From assembly GCA_002081555.1 (NCBI GenBank), contig MZNV01001276.1, positions 20,994 through 84,993 on the forward strand: DNA of 64,000 nucleotides, read 5' to 3'. Source of the stretch: Protostelium mycophagum. Taxonomy: Eukaryota > Evosea > Variosea > Protosteliida > Protosteliaceae. The notes beneath the pieces are model-generated. The model saw nothing but the letters and a program-made list of their open reading frames with translations. It did no database searches and was not told where the DNA came from. The position numbers and the translations under genes were made by a program. Of this stretch, positions 11,701-22,718 are shown one piece after another (position 1 is the stretch's first letter; the number at the start of each line of letters is the position of its first letter).

Positions 11701-12804
11701 ACAGATATGGAATCTGAACCACCACGAAAAGTCATGAAGAACCAAGTCCCTCCTTCTACAACTCCATCTACAAACTCATCCCCCCCTACCCCCACCCCCG
11801 TACACACCCTCGCAGAGCTGACGAACCTCGAAAAGGTGATATCATGATGTGATATCAACAGTTGATTCTCTTAGACATCAGATTTGATCAAGATGATCAA
11901 GTCCGCAATTACTAGCATGAACAACGAAGCTACTTCAGAGGGCATAGTACAGTACATCACAGATCACACTCAACACAACAACAAGGCAGAGTTTATGAAG
12001 AATCTAAAATACAGGTGCGCTTCTTGTCAGAGAGTTCTGTTGGGCTTTGCCTTAAGACATGCCTTGGTTTCCTACAGCCAACATTCTGCAACTGGACAAC
12101 ACAGCTCAACTGACACTTTGCAGAGTGAACGCCACGTTGTCCTCGCGTCAATATGCAGATCTCTTCCACAAAGTGAAGAAAAACAGACCCACAGACCCAG
12201 TCGGAGTGCCAGACAATGGACCAAAACCTACCTATTGGAGCCTGGATCCATCTCATGATGGAAAGAAGCTCTCTGACTCGGTATGTCTTGTAGAATACTT
12301 TGTGCAACAAGAGTTTGAAATATGGATTTCAAACACTCTGACCTTGTCAGGTTCCGTACTGTCCATCATGTAACAAAGCGGCTGCCCCTATCGAATCCAT
12401 TTCTTGCAAAGACTGTAGAGCAATCTACCACCTCCATTGTCTACCTACAGATGCTTCGGAAAGTCAGTTTATGTGAGTGTCTCTTGGTATCACGTGTCCT
12501 GTTGACTCCTTTAGATGCTCAACTTGTCGCGAGAGGAAGTCGATGTCACAGGCGCAGTGGACACAGGCCGTTGTAGACGCATTGAAACAGTTACAGAAAC
12601 CTGCAGACACCACAGAAATCACACAAGAGGTACGATCTCAATGTCCTCTGTAACTCATCACAACAGATCGCACAACACACGCATGAGGACATCAAGTCCA
12701 TCAAATACCGAGTGGCAAACACACTGAAGAATAACACGAATATCTTCCAGCGATCTACACAAAAAGGAAACCCACCAAAGACAGTGTACACTCTGCTTAT
12801 ATAA
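8722..12804 (+). CDS. Protein with four winged-helix-like modules and two PHD fingers
   Basis: About fifteen exons. The start is uncertain (ATG at 8722 or downstream at 9061). A disordered N-terminus carries a degenerate STKQ(A/V)E(S/N) repeat (about 9128-9530) and then an acidic stretch. Winged-helix-like modules follow: one near 10111-10380 ([18 protein letters not shown], then NYRVSSIL), one near 11085-11296 ([18 protein letters not shown], then IWKVNAIL), one near 11880-12235 ([17 protein letters not shown], then KYRVNATL), and a last one near 12560-12801 ([18 protein letters not shown], then KYRVANTL). PHD1 is at 10739-10905 ([17 protein letters not shown]) and PHD2 at 12351-12548 ([16 protein letters not shown]). 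Both have complete C4HC3 ligands. PHD fingers read histone tails. The helices resemble HARE-HTH-like DNA-binding folds, which is inference. A nuclear chromatin reader is likely. Confidence 0.8.
9128..9530 (+). repeat. Coding degenerate tandem repeat, about 8-10 residues per unit
   Basis: Units built on TCGACAAAGCAAGYRGA and gagagtgtgTCGACA (STKQAES, STEEVE, STKQVES) recur at roughly 24-30 nt spacing. They lie inside the N-terminal exon of the PHD protein and stay in frame. The translated segment is Ser/Thr/Glu/Val/Gln-rich and probably disordered. Confidence 0.7.
10194..10227. repeat. Tandem palindromes inside winged-helix coding exon
   Basis: ACGGTA-AGA-TACCGT is followed by CGGTA-AAC-TACCG. 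They are the only coding members seen; they encode [11 protein letters not shown] of the first winged-helix module. Confidence 0.6.
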
Positions 12805-13136
12805 AATATCTGTTGTTTTTTTATTACATTTCCTCTCTTATCATGTCTCGGTCATGATAGGATGGTGGAGCAGCTTCACTCTTTTGTGGAGCAACTAGAA
12901 TCATGGGAATACTCCTTATTGTGCTCCAACAATCTCCCATTACTGGTTCATGGAGAAAAAGTCGCTTAGAACATAAATACCAAATTATAGTATCACAAAA
13001 ACAAATGACAATTTTTATTGAGCAATCATCGCTTCGAGTTGCCTTCCAAGGCGTCTGCACAATGTTAAGCATTAATGACCAAAGTCTTAAATATCGAGAT
13101 TGTAATACGACCGCTACAACAGATGACCAAAATCAC
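12805..13136. other. Convergent 3' region
   Basis: About 330 bp between the stops of two convergent genes. An open stretch on the minus strand ends SYHDRDMIREEM just before a TAA at about 12827. It could be a further terminal exon of the downstream minus-strand gene, but I could not find an in-frame splice. Otherwise I see nothing. Confidence 0.4.
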
Positions 13137-14023
13137 TTACTCTATCTCTTCTTGCAGTCTCGCCCTCCTTCGCATCAGCCCTTCCAAGATCTCATCTCCC
13201 GCATAATCCCGTTCATCATCAAAATCTTCCACTCCCGCTTCACCGCGTGATCTTGCATTATGATCTTTGTCTTCTTGCGCTTGTGATGTGGGGTGGTCAT
13301 CTGGTTCTATTTTGGAATGGTAAAACGAAGAATCTGAGAGATCGCTGACGGTGAGATCTGTCTGTTCTCCTTGATGCATTGATTGATCTTGAGAGTCAAA
13401 TGTGTCTTGATCTCTGACATCTTCGTCTGAATGTACAGATGTGTCGACGACCTGAAGAAATGAAAATGTCGCAATTACGAACATTCTTGGAAGCAAGGTG
13501 GTCAAGCCAAGCATACCTTCGCCAATGCTGAGGGAGGTAGTGGCGGCCTCTTTCTGTTATCTTCGCTCTTCTTCAGCATCATTATCAGGTCTCCCACATC
13601 GGTGCTAATGTCGTGTGTGCTGACTTCGGTGATCATGCTCTCATCTTTCGTGAAGCTTTCCCCATCATTCGATCTCTTGAGTGTATCCCGTTCTAATTCT
13701 TCCTCATTCCTTGCATTCTTCTCTGCTAACAAGAATGATTCAATCTCTAAAGAGGATTGATTACGAAATGTGCTGTTATCCGCTCTGCTGCTGTTTTGTG
13801 GCGAGTCTCTTTCTGCGAATGTGGATGGTGAAAAGCGACTGGGTGTTAATCCTGAGATGTCTAATTTCGAAGCAGAATGATTGAAAGTCGTCTGTTGAAT
13901 CGGTGATAACTGGATGGAGTTGTCACGAGATGATGTGTTAAAGACATTACTGCAGGACTCATCTACTCTTCGTCTGGCTGCACGAAGTATTGATAGAAGC
14001 TGATCTTCTCCTGGAGATTGCAT
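13137..14023 (-). CDS. Disordered Ser/Asp/Glu-rich protein with short coiled-coil end
   Basis: Two exons (13515-14023 and 13137-13452) are joined by a 62-nt intron ending TTTCTTCAG. The product of about 275 residues starts MQSPGEDQLLSILRAARRR, a short amphipathic helix. It continues with a Ser/Asn-rich region carrying SP and TP sites (LSPIQQ, LTPSRFSPS, RDSPQ), a proline patch RPPLPPSALAKV, an acidic tail, and a C-terminal helix GLMRRRARLQEEIE. No domain is recognised. The SP/TP sites suggest proline-directed kinase control, which is inference. The last codon overlaps a GTAAGT donor-like sequence, so the protein may continue into another exon. Confidence 0.6.
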
Positions 14024-14055
14024 GTTTCAAGATTCGAATCAGCCTCATCTCTCCG

Positions 14056-14355
14056 ATGGCGGGAAAACCAAAAGACTCCACTACAACTCGCCAAGAAATC
14101 GAAATAAGATTTATTTCGGCGATGTTTCGAACTTTGGGAGCTGACTTCTCTAAACAGGCTTCCGCGGCTTTGGCTCTTCATGATCTGACAGAAGCACCTC
14201 TCACCCCACTTCCTCCTGTTTCAGTAAGACTCGCAATGCTCCATGCGGGATGCTCTATAAATAGCACTCGGGTCGTAGTCTCGAGAAGAATGGAAGACCC
14301 ACCTCTTCCTTCCTATCGCTGTGAGGGTGCCTTCTCTTGTTCTCGTTGTAGATAG
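14056..14355 (+). CDS. Small hypothetical protein (uncertain)
   Basis: ATGGCGGGAAAACC opens only 32 bp from the divergent start of the disordered-protein gene. It encodes MAGKPKDSTTTRQEIEIR and continues through an Ala/Leu-rich helix and LTEAPLTPLPPVS. A GTAAGA donor and a TATAAATAG acceptor at about 14223-14264 could define an intron. The 3' part overlaps the last exon of the USP gene on the other strand. No family is recognised. Codon pattern is the only support, and it could instead be a 5' extension of the minus-strand gene read backwards. Confidence 0.35.
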   Translation: MAGKPKDSTTTRQEIEIRFISAMFRTLGADFSKQASAALALHDLTEAPLTPLPPVSVRLAMLHAGCSINSTRVVVSRRMEDPPLPSYRCEGAFSCSRCR

Positions 14356-17300
14356 ACAGTGTCTTACGCATGATCTCAGGTCCACCTCCATAAGCCTGTA
14401 CAATGTACTTCCATATCTCCGGTGTAACTCCGATGTACTGTTTCCCTGACGACAGGTCGCGCTTTGGGGTGATTTGATCGAGTTCTAATAGCTGGCCGTT
14501 GTCTATCGGGCCCGGAGGCGGTCCGCCTATTGGGGTCAAGATTTTTGGCGGGAAAACGGTGTGGTAAAAGGTGAAAAACGCGGGAAAATCACCTGACATA
14601 AACAACTTCCAACGATCTGCCCATTGTGATGCGACCAAATACCAACATTCTTTCGGCAATAAATAGCTCCTGATTTTCTCAGAAATTTCACATCTCCATC
14701 TTTAGAATCTTTTTCATTTTCCCAAATTCGAAATTCTCTGATCACTTGGAATTTTCTAATGAATTTTCTCACCGGTCTTCTGCCATCGCCTCTCTGTCCT
14801 TTGTCCTCTGCATTTCATGCTGCAGCATCTGCTTGTCGCACTCTCTACACTTGACCAGATTTTGGATTGGGCGGCTGGCGCCGTACGTTGTAGATATGTA
14901 GTCCCAGACTTTATGTGGAATTTCAATGAATTGTTGATGGAGTCCTCCTCTCTCCGGGTCTGCCACTTGCGGCTGAAATTTTCAGGAACTTTCGAGGAAA
15001 ATCTTAGAAATTTTCGTGAAAGTTCGGGTGTTGGGAACGTGTCAAAGACTTGAAATTTCTTTGAAACGGACAAGATGTACATACTTTGATTTGTCCGTGC
15101 GGACAAACGTAATGATCGTTGTCGACGGGGCCGGGAAATGACAATGTTCTATATTTAGACCACCACAGCCTCGATACGTAAAACGACTGATCCACTGATC
15201 CGCTCTATACATTTCTCAGAAAATTCCGAGAAATCGACAATAAGATATCTCACTTGGTTATGTACGATATCTTGTGTCTTGGCGAGCTCATCACTCCTAG
15301 CTCGGTGCATCTGTCTTCGGTAGAATAAAATATATCCCTCAGCATTTTGGACTTCGCTTTCTGGCACGTTGTAGACGGAGGAATCGTCGAATAAATTCCA
15401 TTTCTCGTCCATTTCGTTTCTGCAGTAAGAGACGTAATGTCCTCCTGAAAAATTCAGAGAAAATTCACAAGAAATTTCCGTGAAATCGGTTCTTGAGATC
15501 TCAAACATGCGAGTTCGTGTTCGGATGAAACACTCACCCCCCAAACCACCGCTGTGGTTTACAACTGCAGTGAGTTCGTAAAATGTACCATCAATCCTGG
15601 GGTCCTCCACATCTACAACGGCTATCGGTTCCTGGAACAAAATCAGACCTTCTGTACAGAAATAACCATCACCTCTAATGGTTTTCCTTGCCTCTTCTCG
15701 ATGTCTTTCTGTGCCTGCGCGTGTCAGTCTCGTTGCGGAACAATCTTAACGTGACTTTCACGGTTTGTTATCGCTTGCTCGATACAGTTGAATGGAAACG
15801 TGATTGATATCTACAACAGTGTAGAATCCGTGAATACAGGACAAATTTCGAAAAATGCCATGTCAGCACCCACCTCCTTTGCCCTGAATTCTGCGAATTG
15901 CGCGCGATGCGCGTCGGTCGTTAGGAAAGATTCCATGTCTAGATCATACAGTGGAAACCGAACGTGGTCGCTCAGTTTCGAAGAGAAATACGAATCGTGT
16001 CTGAACCTCTTTATGTGGATACACAGCACCTGTCAAAATTTATTGGATTTCGGTGAAAATTCATGACAGTGGAAAATTCGCAGAAAATTCACGAATTTTA
16101 TAATAGCAAAAAAATCGGGAAAATTCATAGAAAATTTCAGGAAATTTATACTGACCTCTGGTAATTTCAATATGGACAGAGCCTTCTCCCCATCGTTTTT
16201 GGAATTACAATGCTCACAGTGATATTGGTTCCCGCCAGTCAAGTATTCTTCAGCACAGAAGGCGTAAAGACAATCTCTGATGGTTACGCTCCTCCGACTC
16301 AGACTACAACGGTCATTTTCCAAAATTTGAAGATATTTTCGTGATGTTGATATGATATCAGAAAACGATGAGATATCTTACCCCAAATAACTAGCGATGG
16401 TATTGAATATTCCCGTTTGTATTTGAGATATCTCTGAAAAATCACTTCTGAGTCTATCCAACATCGTATCGTTCGGGATGCTGACTGAGATATCATAAAA
16501 ACTGTCTGCTTTGTACGAAACCTGAATTTAAATTTCAAATTCCATTTTTGGCGTGAAAAATCACACCCACATTGTCACATTTGAGACATCTCACTGTGCT
16601 CAGTAATTGACCACCAAAGATATCATGAATGACACTCGGTGGCTCCCTGGGATGTACATAATTTTCTGTGGAATTTCCGTCAATCCTCTGCGGAGTTACG
16701 GGGTTACTGAGTTCTTCATGAAGGCGGTCCAAAACAAACCGCAGAAGCTCTTGGGAATCCTATTTCATCAGAATGGGACATGTCGATGTAAATGTCGACA
16801 ATGTACATCTTGAGGAAAAAGTGTCGACGACGTATACTTATGGAAAAATTCGACTCACTTGCTGTTGGTATCCTCTGAAAAATGGATTTATTTTTGTTAC
16901 TGCCCGCAAGAACTCCACCGGTGCCACACTGTTGCTGATCTATTTAATTTTTTTATTTATTTAAATTTTAAATTCAATAAAATATAATTGAAATATTTGT
17001 TTACAGACTTTTTGTGGTTCCACATGTCTTTGATGAGCGAAGAGAAAGCCACACTCAACAGTGGTGAAGGAGGTAGAAGCTTTCGTGATGCGCCAGGTGA
17101 TCTCAATGACGTCACATTATGTTCTCGAAATACGGTAGAAAGGGGTGGGCTATTGCTTAGTGCCTGCAAGGCAGAGTTCATGTAGCACGTGTTGCCTGTA
17201 CGTACTCAGAAAATGATACCGAGTGTCATAGTGCCAAAAAACAAATGGATCATGGCATGATTAATGAATGAAAAAGCACCCAAGTTCTGAAGGCCACAAA

Positions 17301-17804
17301 GACCTGGCGTTCTCCCATGACCGCCTCCATTCTGATTTTTTAGAGCCGTGGCATCGAGTTCTTTTTGGCATTCGTGGCACCAGATAGTTCCTTCTCCTAA
17401 CTTTATGCAGATTGGGTGTTGCTGTTTTCATTTAATTTAAGTCTAAATTTATTGTCCATTTTTAAATGGAATGGATAATATCATCATTCAATTCTGGTGG
17501 GTAGATGGTGATTCTCAACTTACAGTATCCGTAAAATGTTGTTGAGCATGATCATCCTCGCAACCAACAAAAAGACACTCTGTCTAATAGAATTAGTTGA
17601 TGTGCCTCAATGAAGTATTTCAATTACCTCTAGACACAACCATATAGAAATATCGTCCTCACATTGTGAGCAATGAGTCGCTTTGGAGGCCTCCTATCCG
17701 GGTGAGTGATGCGATCAAAATCAAATACAAACCTGAAAAGTCGTGCCCTCTAAAAAGACGCTCTGGAGTTTTCTTTGATGTGGGCAGGTGTTACCTTTAC
17801 CCAT
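14255..17804 (-). CDS. Ubiquitin-specific protease, USP20/USP33-type (ZnF-UBP, USP, two DUSP)
   Basis: The start MGKGNTCPHQRKLQSV is at 17804. A ZnF-UBP domain (about 17240-17800) shows CPH, HCSQC, IWLCLE, CLFVGC, DDHAQQH and IWCHEC. The catalytic Cys box GNTCYMNSALQAL is at about 17185. The insert includes CCHxxC-like zinc ligands (EEYLTGGNQYHCEHC). The His box GHYVSYC with WNLFDDSSV is at about 15400-15450. Two DUSP domains follow, at about 14770-15180 (WWSKYRTLSFPGPVDNDHYV) and 14340-14660 (SQWADRWKLFMSG, PPPGPIDNGQLL). This order is that of human USP20/USP33, which remove ubiquitin from signalling and trafficking proteins. All catalytic residues I can check are present. About twelve introns, several with GAAAATTTC-like repeats. 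The last exon boundary and stop are uncertain. Confidence 0.88.
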
Positions 17805-18288
17805 TCAGGATGGAACGTTCGGCTGATGTTTATTTATGCGTAAAATGACCTCGTTGTATCGATCATGTCACATTCCTCGACAAGGTCTAATGTCGACCCC
17901 TGAAACAAAGAAGACGACGTTCTGTACAAATGAAAGAACAAGGTGGATCTAATCTCACTGTTTTCGATCACGACAACTCTTTCATACAACCCCCAAATCA
18001 ATGAATGCCGCCATCATCTGACAGAATCTGAGAAAATTTTGAGAGGGCTCCTGCGTCCCTGATTTGGAAGAGTTCATTCCACACATCACCAAGCAGCAGC
18101 AAAGAGCTGCGACTTCTTGACTTGTCTGAGGCCACGTTTCCCAAGAAAACTGGTGTAGAACTGAGTTGCGAGAATATCGAAAAGAAAAGGACACTTCACA
18201 GAAGAAAGAAACTTTCCGCCACGAAAGAACCACACCTTCGCATGCCACACCCCCTCTTTAAACTCGCCACAAACAGAAGAGTTACACC
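17805..18288. other. Divergent intergenic region
   Basis: About 480 bp lie between the USP start and the PRL start. It contains GTCGA-rich segments near 17875-17900 and unsupported short ORFs. It probably carries both promoters. No repeat or RNA gene is seen. Confidence 0.4.
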
Positions 18289-18977
18289 ATGAAGGCACAC
18301 ATTCTGAACTCACCGAGTCTGATTGAATATAAGGGCATGAAGTTTTTGATCTTTGATGCACCTACAGATGCAACCCTCGATAATTATATGAAAGTAAGTT
18401 TGACTTCATTCCGCCTCGTTTCTTAACATAAAAACATATGCATCGTGACAAAGGTCTGAAGAGTGATACTGAAGAACTACTCAGGTATTTAAGAAGAACC
18501 AACTCAAATTTGTGGTTCGAGCCTGCGATCCCAGCTATTCCACAGATCGGATGGTGCATGAGGGCATAGAAGTGTTGGTAAGCCATCTTTATCAACTCAT
18601 ACAAGTTTATTGACCAAAATGAATGGTTCATGACCCTCTTCAGGAGATGCCTTTTCCTGACGGAGGTACGCCATCTGACGCTGTCATAAATCAATGGACA
18701 AGCCTAGTACGCTCTGTACATAAAGACGAAAGCGGTAACATTGGCGTCCACTGTGTCGCTGGCCTGGGCAGGTATGTCCAGTAGGATTAATATTTGTGTT
18801 GATCATCTCTTCAGAGCGCCAGTCCTCGTCGCCATAGCTCTCATAGAGCTTGGAGCTTCTTACACCAATGCGGTAGATCTCATCCGTGAGAAGCGAAAGG
18901 GCGCCATCAATACCAAGCAGCTGCGATTTCTAAAGGGGTATACACCAAAGAAGAAGGGAGGGTGCACGATCATGTAA
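18289..18977 (+). CDS. PRL-type protein tyrosine phosphatase (PTP4A family), prenylated
   Basis: Four exons give about 162 residues, close to the 167-173 of animal PRLs. It begins [20 protein letters not shown], has the general-acid loop FPDGGTPSD, the active-site P-loop [10 protein letters not shown] (Cys and Arg both present, with the Ala after Cys-Val typical of PRLs), and [14 protein letters not shown]. It ends in a basic stretch TPKKKGG followed by CTIM, a CaaX prenylation box. The enzyme is expected at the plasma or endosomal membrane. Animal PRLs bind CNNM magnesium transport proteins and promote growth and motility. Introns are short with clean GT-AG ends. Confidence 0.93.
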
Positions 18978-19368
18978 AGACCATTATTTATTCCATGGCT
19001 ACCTCAAACATGGACGCTGGATCCAGCCCATGAAACATATAAATTCACTTCAAATTTATTTAAAATTACATTCGCAATGTCCTCTTACAGGAAAGTATCT
19101 CTAACTCACTGCCAAGCACCAACCTCTTCCCATTCATCAAGCAGCGGCCAATTTGTAAGGCGATGGTGTATTTTCCACGGTCTTTCCCTTCAGAGACTGT
19201 TCGTGTTCTGTTGTGAATGTATTTCTGACATCTTGAATACCTCGGAGGCTTCTCATGATGGTCTTGTATTTCATCATCGTTTTCTGAATCGCGGGGATAT
19301 CAAGGGGTAAATCAATCAGGCAAGATGCAGACGAAGTCATTATTTATGCATTACTGAGGAGGAGAGGG
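18978..19368. other. Convergent 3' region
   Basis: About 390 bp between the PRL stop and the end of the transposase-like gene. A minus-strand open stretch at 19137-19340 has no recognisable product. Nothing else is seen. Confidence 0.4.
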
Positions 19369-21062
19369 CTAGTGGATGTAGCGTTTCATCTCATCTATAC
19401 TCAAATCCATCAAGATGGAAGCGAGTCGGAGGCGCGTCCTCCTCTGGTCAAGATTCAACACTGGAAACAACAGGGTGTGGAGATTCGTCCTTGCGGACCT
19501 TATGATCCAAAAATAGAATGCCCCTCCCCAGTCATGAAAAGAGTGACCTCCACGGGACTCATACAGTGACAGCTCATGGAGATTCACGGTGTTGACATTC
19601 ACACGATGGAGCTCATGAAACGGAGACGGAGAATTTTGTGTGCTCAGCGCAAGATTTTTTGCAAAGTCTATAACTTGCTCCTCGAGGTTATCTGGAACCC
19701 TCTGATACTTGGAAATGTTATCAGTAGTACCTGACTTGCGTTTTCCTGGAAATCTAAGAGAAATTTCAATGCACATACGTCCTCACGATTCATGCCAGAG
19801 AGCTGTTCAGAGGTAACTGAGATGCCAGAAGCAGTGCTGGGTAAGGTTGGGAACTGTTGCGACACACTATAGGCGTTTGTAAGAAGAATTTGTACAACCC
19901 TTGTTCCATCATCCCCGCAAGAGATTCTTGCCGAGACAAGAATTCTTCTATCGGCGTGGTGTACACTCCGCCATTGTCCCAAACAGAGGTTGTGGGTCAA
20001 TACCTTGGTTTTAATTAAATTTCAAAACATTAAATAAATCTTACCGTTGCAAGGTGTACGATTGAAGTCTCTTTGACTGCCATCAGATACCTCTGGCCTC
20101 TGTCTTGCATTTGTCGACATAACTCCAGAGACCCAAAGACTTGATCAAGCACCACGAGATTTCTTTTAATATTTGACCGGTCGACAATATCAATCGCTGA
20201 TTCGGCAGGTGATTTCTGTGGCATCATGATGTAGGGCGAAATATCATAAACGTAGGGAAGGCTGACTCGGTCGTATTCAATCATTCCGGCCAGTTGGCAT
20301 GATAGAAACCCATTTTTGTGCGTTTTGCGGGGGATGTAGACGAGCGGCGGTGGTCTTCCCCTTGCGTCTTCCCTTGCTATTTGTTTAGGTGCGGAGCGAA
20401 AAGCATAGACTGTCTCATCAATGGCGGCAGGCTTTGTCCCAAAGTCCACAAAAGTCTGCTTTTGTTAGCGAAATAAAATGAGATAAATAATGGTATTACC
20501 TTGTAAGAGCTCCTGAAGATTGCGCTCAGTCTTTCGATTTGTTGCGGAGAAGGACGGACTGCTGAGCGAAGACGGAGGAACCTATTGGAGAATCAATACG
20601 GGGCAAAGTTACAATTCTGACGCACCTGTCAACTGAAAAAGGTGGATTCGGTAGGGCGTTGTAGTGGCGGCGGAGGTTATGCTCCAATCCTGCGGGTGTA
20701 TCCAGCGAAATCTCAGCTGCGATAAATTGAAAGACCTCAAAAAGACGGCTAGGCTGATCATATTTGCGAATGCCTCTAAGCTCATCAGCCTCTTTTTTCT
20801 CAGCAAGATTGGCATCTATAATCTCTTGCAGTAGGTCCCAAAAGACTGTTGGAAACATCTGGAAAAACACTCTAAGAATAAAGTCTCTGGGTTTCTCTTG
20901 TGTTGTTGTGTGTAGGATGGGATGAGGTGGTGTCATGAAACCGTCACTCTCGTAAGAGGATAGCACAGGCACAAATCCGGCCTCAATCACATGCTCTGCT
21001 GATTCAAAAAAATGTTCGCTAACTGTGGGAGCTGAAGGAGGCAAGATTGATGTTGTGGACAT
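19369..21062 (-). CDS. piggyBac-like (DDE_Tnp_1_7) transposase gene, intron-containing
   Basis: The start MSTTSILPPSAP is at 21062. An intron (about 20584-20627) joins PPFSVDR to FLRLRSAVRPSPQQIERL. A second intron of about 47 nt near 20455-20500 leads to VDFGTKPAAIDETVYAF, the equivalent of the piggyBac SIDE motif with the first catalytic Asp. YIPRKTHKNGFLSCQL matches the Y-P-K-P-K-G-K core. NLVVLDQVFGSLELC followed by RGQRYLMAV matches VxxDNxFTS with the second Asp. The third exon has ambiguous frame: one frame continues to SGMNREDV, another encodes VWDNGGVYTTPIEEF but is blocked by TGA. The C-terminus runs RVPDNLEEQVIDF to IDEMKRYIH. I saw no inverted terminal repeats or TTAA duplications, so it may be domesticated or decaying. 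Confidence 0.7.
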
Positions 21063-21424
21063 CTTTTTAGATTTTTGAACAAAGATAAAGAAGAACATTG
21101 CCATCAAATGGAAACTGCAAACACGACCTGAAAATCCCAAATGGAATTTGGAAATTTGTGGTCCCGAAAACACAGATGTGGCAATGCCTGATAGATCCTT
21201 TAGAGGCAAATATATATATTCAGAAGGGCAGTGGTACTGTTGTAGATGAAACAGAGTTAATCCGTCGGAAAAATAGTTGATCCGATCGGGTAAACCTTGA
21301 CCTGCGGGATTTTGTTGAAAATTCAAGGAATTTTGGAACTTCTCCAACGCCGTTTTTAAATAATTAAATTTGACACACAAACAACCTTTTGTTCTTTTAG
21401 GACAACATCAACAAGAACACCTTA
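21063..21424. other. Intergenic region between two minus-strand genes
   Basis: About 360 bp upstream of the transposase-like gene. It is AT-rich, with a GTTGTAGAT at 21239. I see no inverted repeat that would mark a transposon end. It may hold UTR or first-intron sequence of the transposase gene. Confidence 0.35.
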
Positions 21425-22471
21425 CATTGAGACAGGCCGATCATCAAGTACTTCGGTCACCCCTCTGCGGTGCACTTTGAATAGCACCCGCAGAAGCTCT
21501 TCCCAACAGATACACATATCTCCATCTTCAGCAACTACACCACAGAGAACATCTCTGACTCTTGCAACAACAGCCAATCCAACAAGATGATCAACTACAA
21601 GGTACCTCATTTTTTGCTGAAAACTCTCTAATATGAATTTTGCAGGTTCCCACTGAAGCGGCCTCCAAGTGGTCCGTGGAGATGTCAGTGACATCATTGC
21701 CAATAAGATCATAGAAGATGGCCATAATCCTGAGGACCCCTTTTTTGTTGTAGATCTTGGCAAGCAGAACCCGTGTTGGGGTTACATTTGACTGCAAAGA
21801 ATTCTGAAATCATGGATCTTGGTGTCATGTACAAAGTCTGAATCGGTCAGAAAAAAAGGTTCCATCGAAACCTCACATTGTTGCTTGAGTCTCATCCGCG
21901 CTTTCATCTCTGTGTAATTGAGATGTACTTTGAAGAACGTGTCACAAATCAAGATTTGTAATCAAGAGACGGTTTTTAACCCAAATTGTATTTTTGCTCC
22001 GCTCCATAAAATACCAGCAATATTTCTGCTAACAGTATTATGTCAGGCTATTCTTGTCTGTTGGTGCTCTCCAAATCTTTGGCAATTTAAGACACATTTC
22101 CAAATACACCCACAGACCGTTTTTGATGTACATTGCTCTTGGAATGACCATCCAGGGGATTTTAGAGGTGCTGGGGATATGATGCATGAATTCATCCCAC
22201 TGCGGATATTAAGTTGAACAGAATTGAATCTTAAAATCACCTGACAACTTAAAAAAATAATTTTGCACCAGAAAGACAACACCTTTGCCTCGGAGTTGCT
22301 CAAAAGATGTAAGCATTGACATTCGCATGTGATGAGGATATACGTATTTTGCTGTGGAGACATGTGCTTTTCACTAAGAAAAAATGGCTTCATTATTTTA
22401 TTGGTAAATTCCTCCAATCGGTTGGCCACTCTGCTGAATCCTCTCTCCATAAAAATTGGGGCATTTTCCAT
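21425..22471 (-). CDS. Unresolved multi-exon gene, product not recognised
   Basis: Several open stretches look coding on the minus strand: MENAPIFMERGFSRVANR (22471 down to about 22283), WDEFMHHIPSTSKIPWM and IKNGLWVYLEMCLKLP (about 22190-22060), MKARMRLKQQC (about 21925-21890), TPTRVLLAKIYNKKGVLR (about 21790-21670), and SFQQKMRYLVVDHLVGL through VLDDRPVSM (about 21635-21425). GT and AG signals separate them, but I could not join all in one frame. I recognise no family. Part may belong to the neighbouring transposase as an older copy. Treat as a hypothetical gene. Confidence 0.35.
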
Positions 22472-22587
22472 TCAAATAACAGTTATAGAGGCTGTCCCAT
22501 ACTTCCATCCAGCCTCCCATCTCCTTCTCTTGCAGCCTGCCTCATCTCAGCTTGTATCTTTTTGCTCAAAGAATTTTCAACATACGG

Positions 22588-22599
22588 CGGTAACTACCG
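22588..22599. repeat. CGGT-N4-ACCG palindrome
   Basis: CGGTA-AC-TACCG in intergenic sequence between the unresolved gene and the glycosyltransferase. Confidence 0.6.
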
Positions 22600-22718
22600 T
22601 CCATTGTCACGTTAGTAAACATGGTTGTGCCAAAATAAATTGTTCATTCTTCATGCGAAAATAAATCACCAAAACAGTTGGCTATTTACAACACAAACAC
22701 CCTTCTTCACTGTCGCAC

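Noticed and set aside
18505-18530. GGTTCGAGCCTGC, like a tRNA T-arm
   Set aside because: It is inside the PRL phosphatase coding exon and no acceptor or anticodon arm flanks it.
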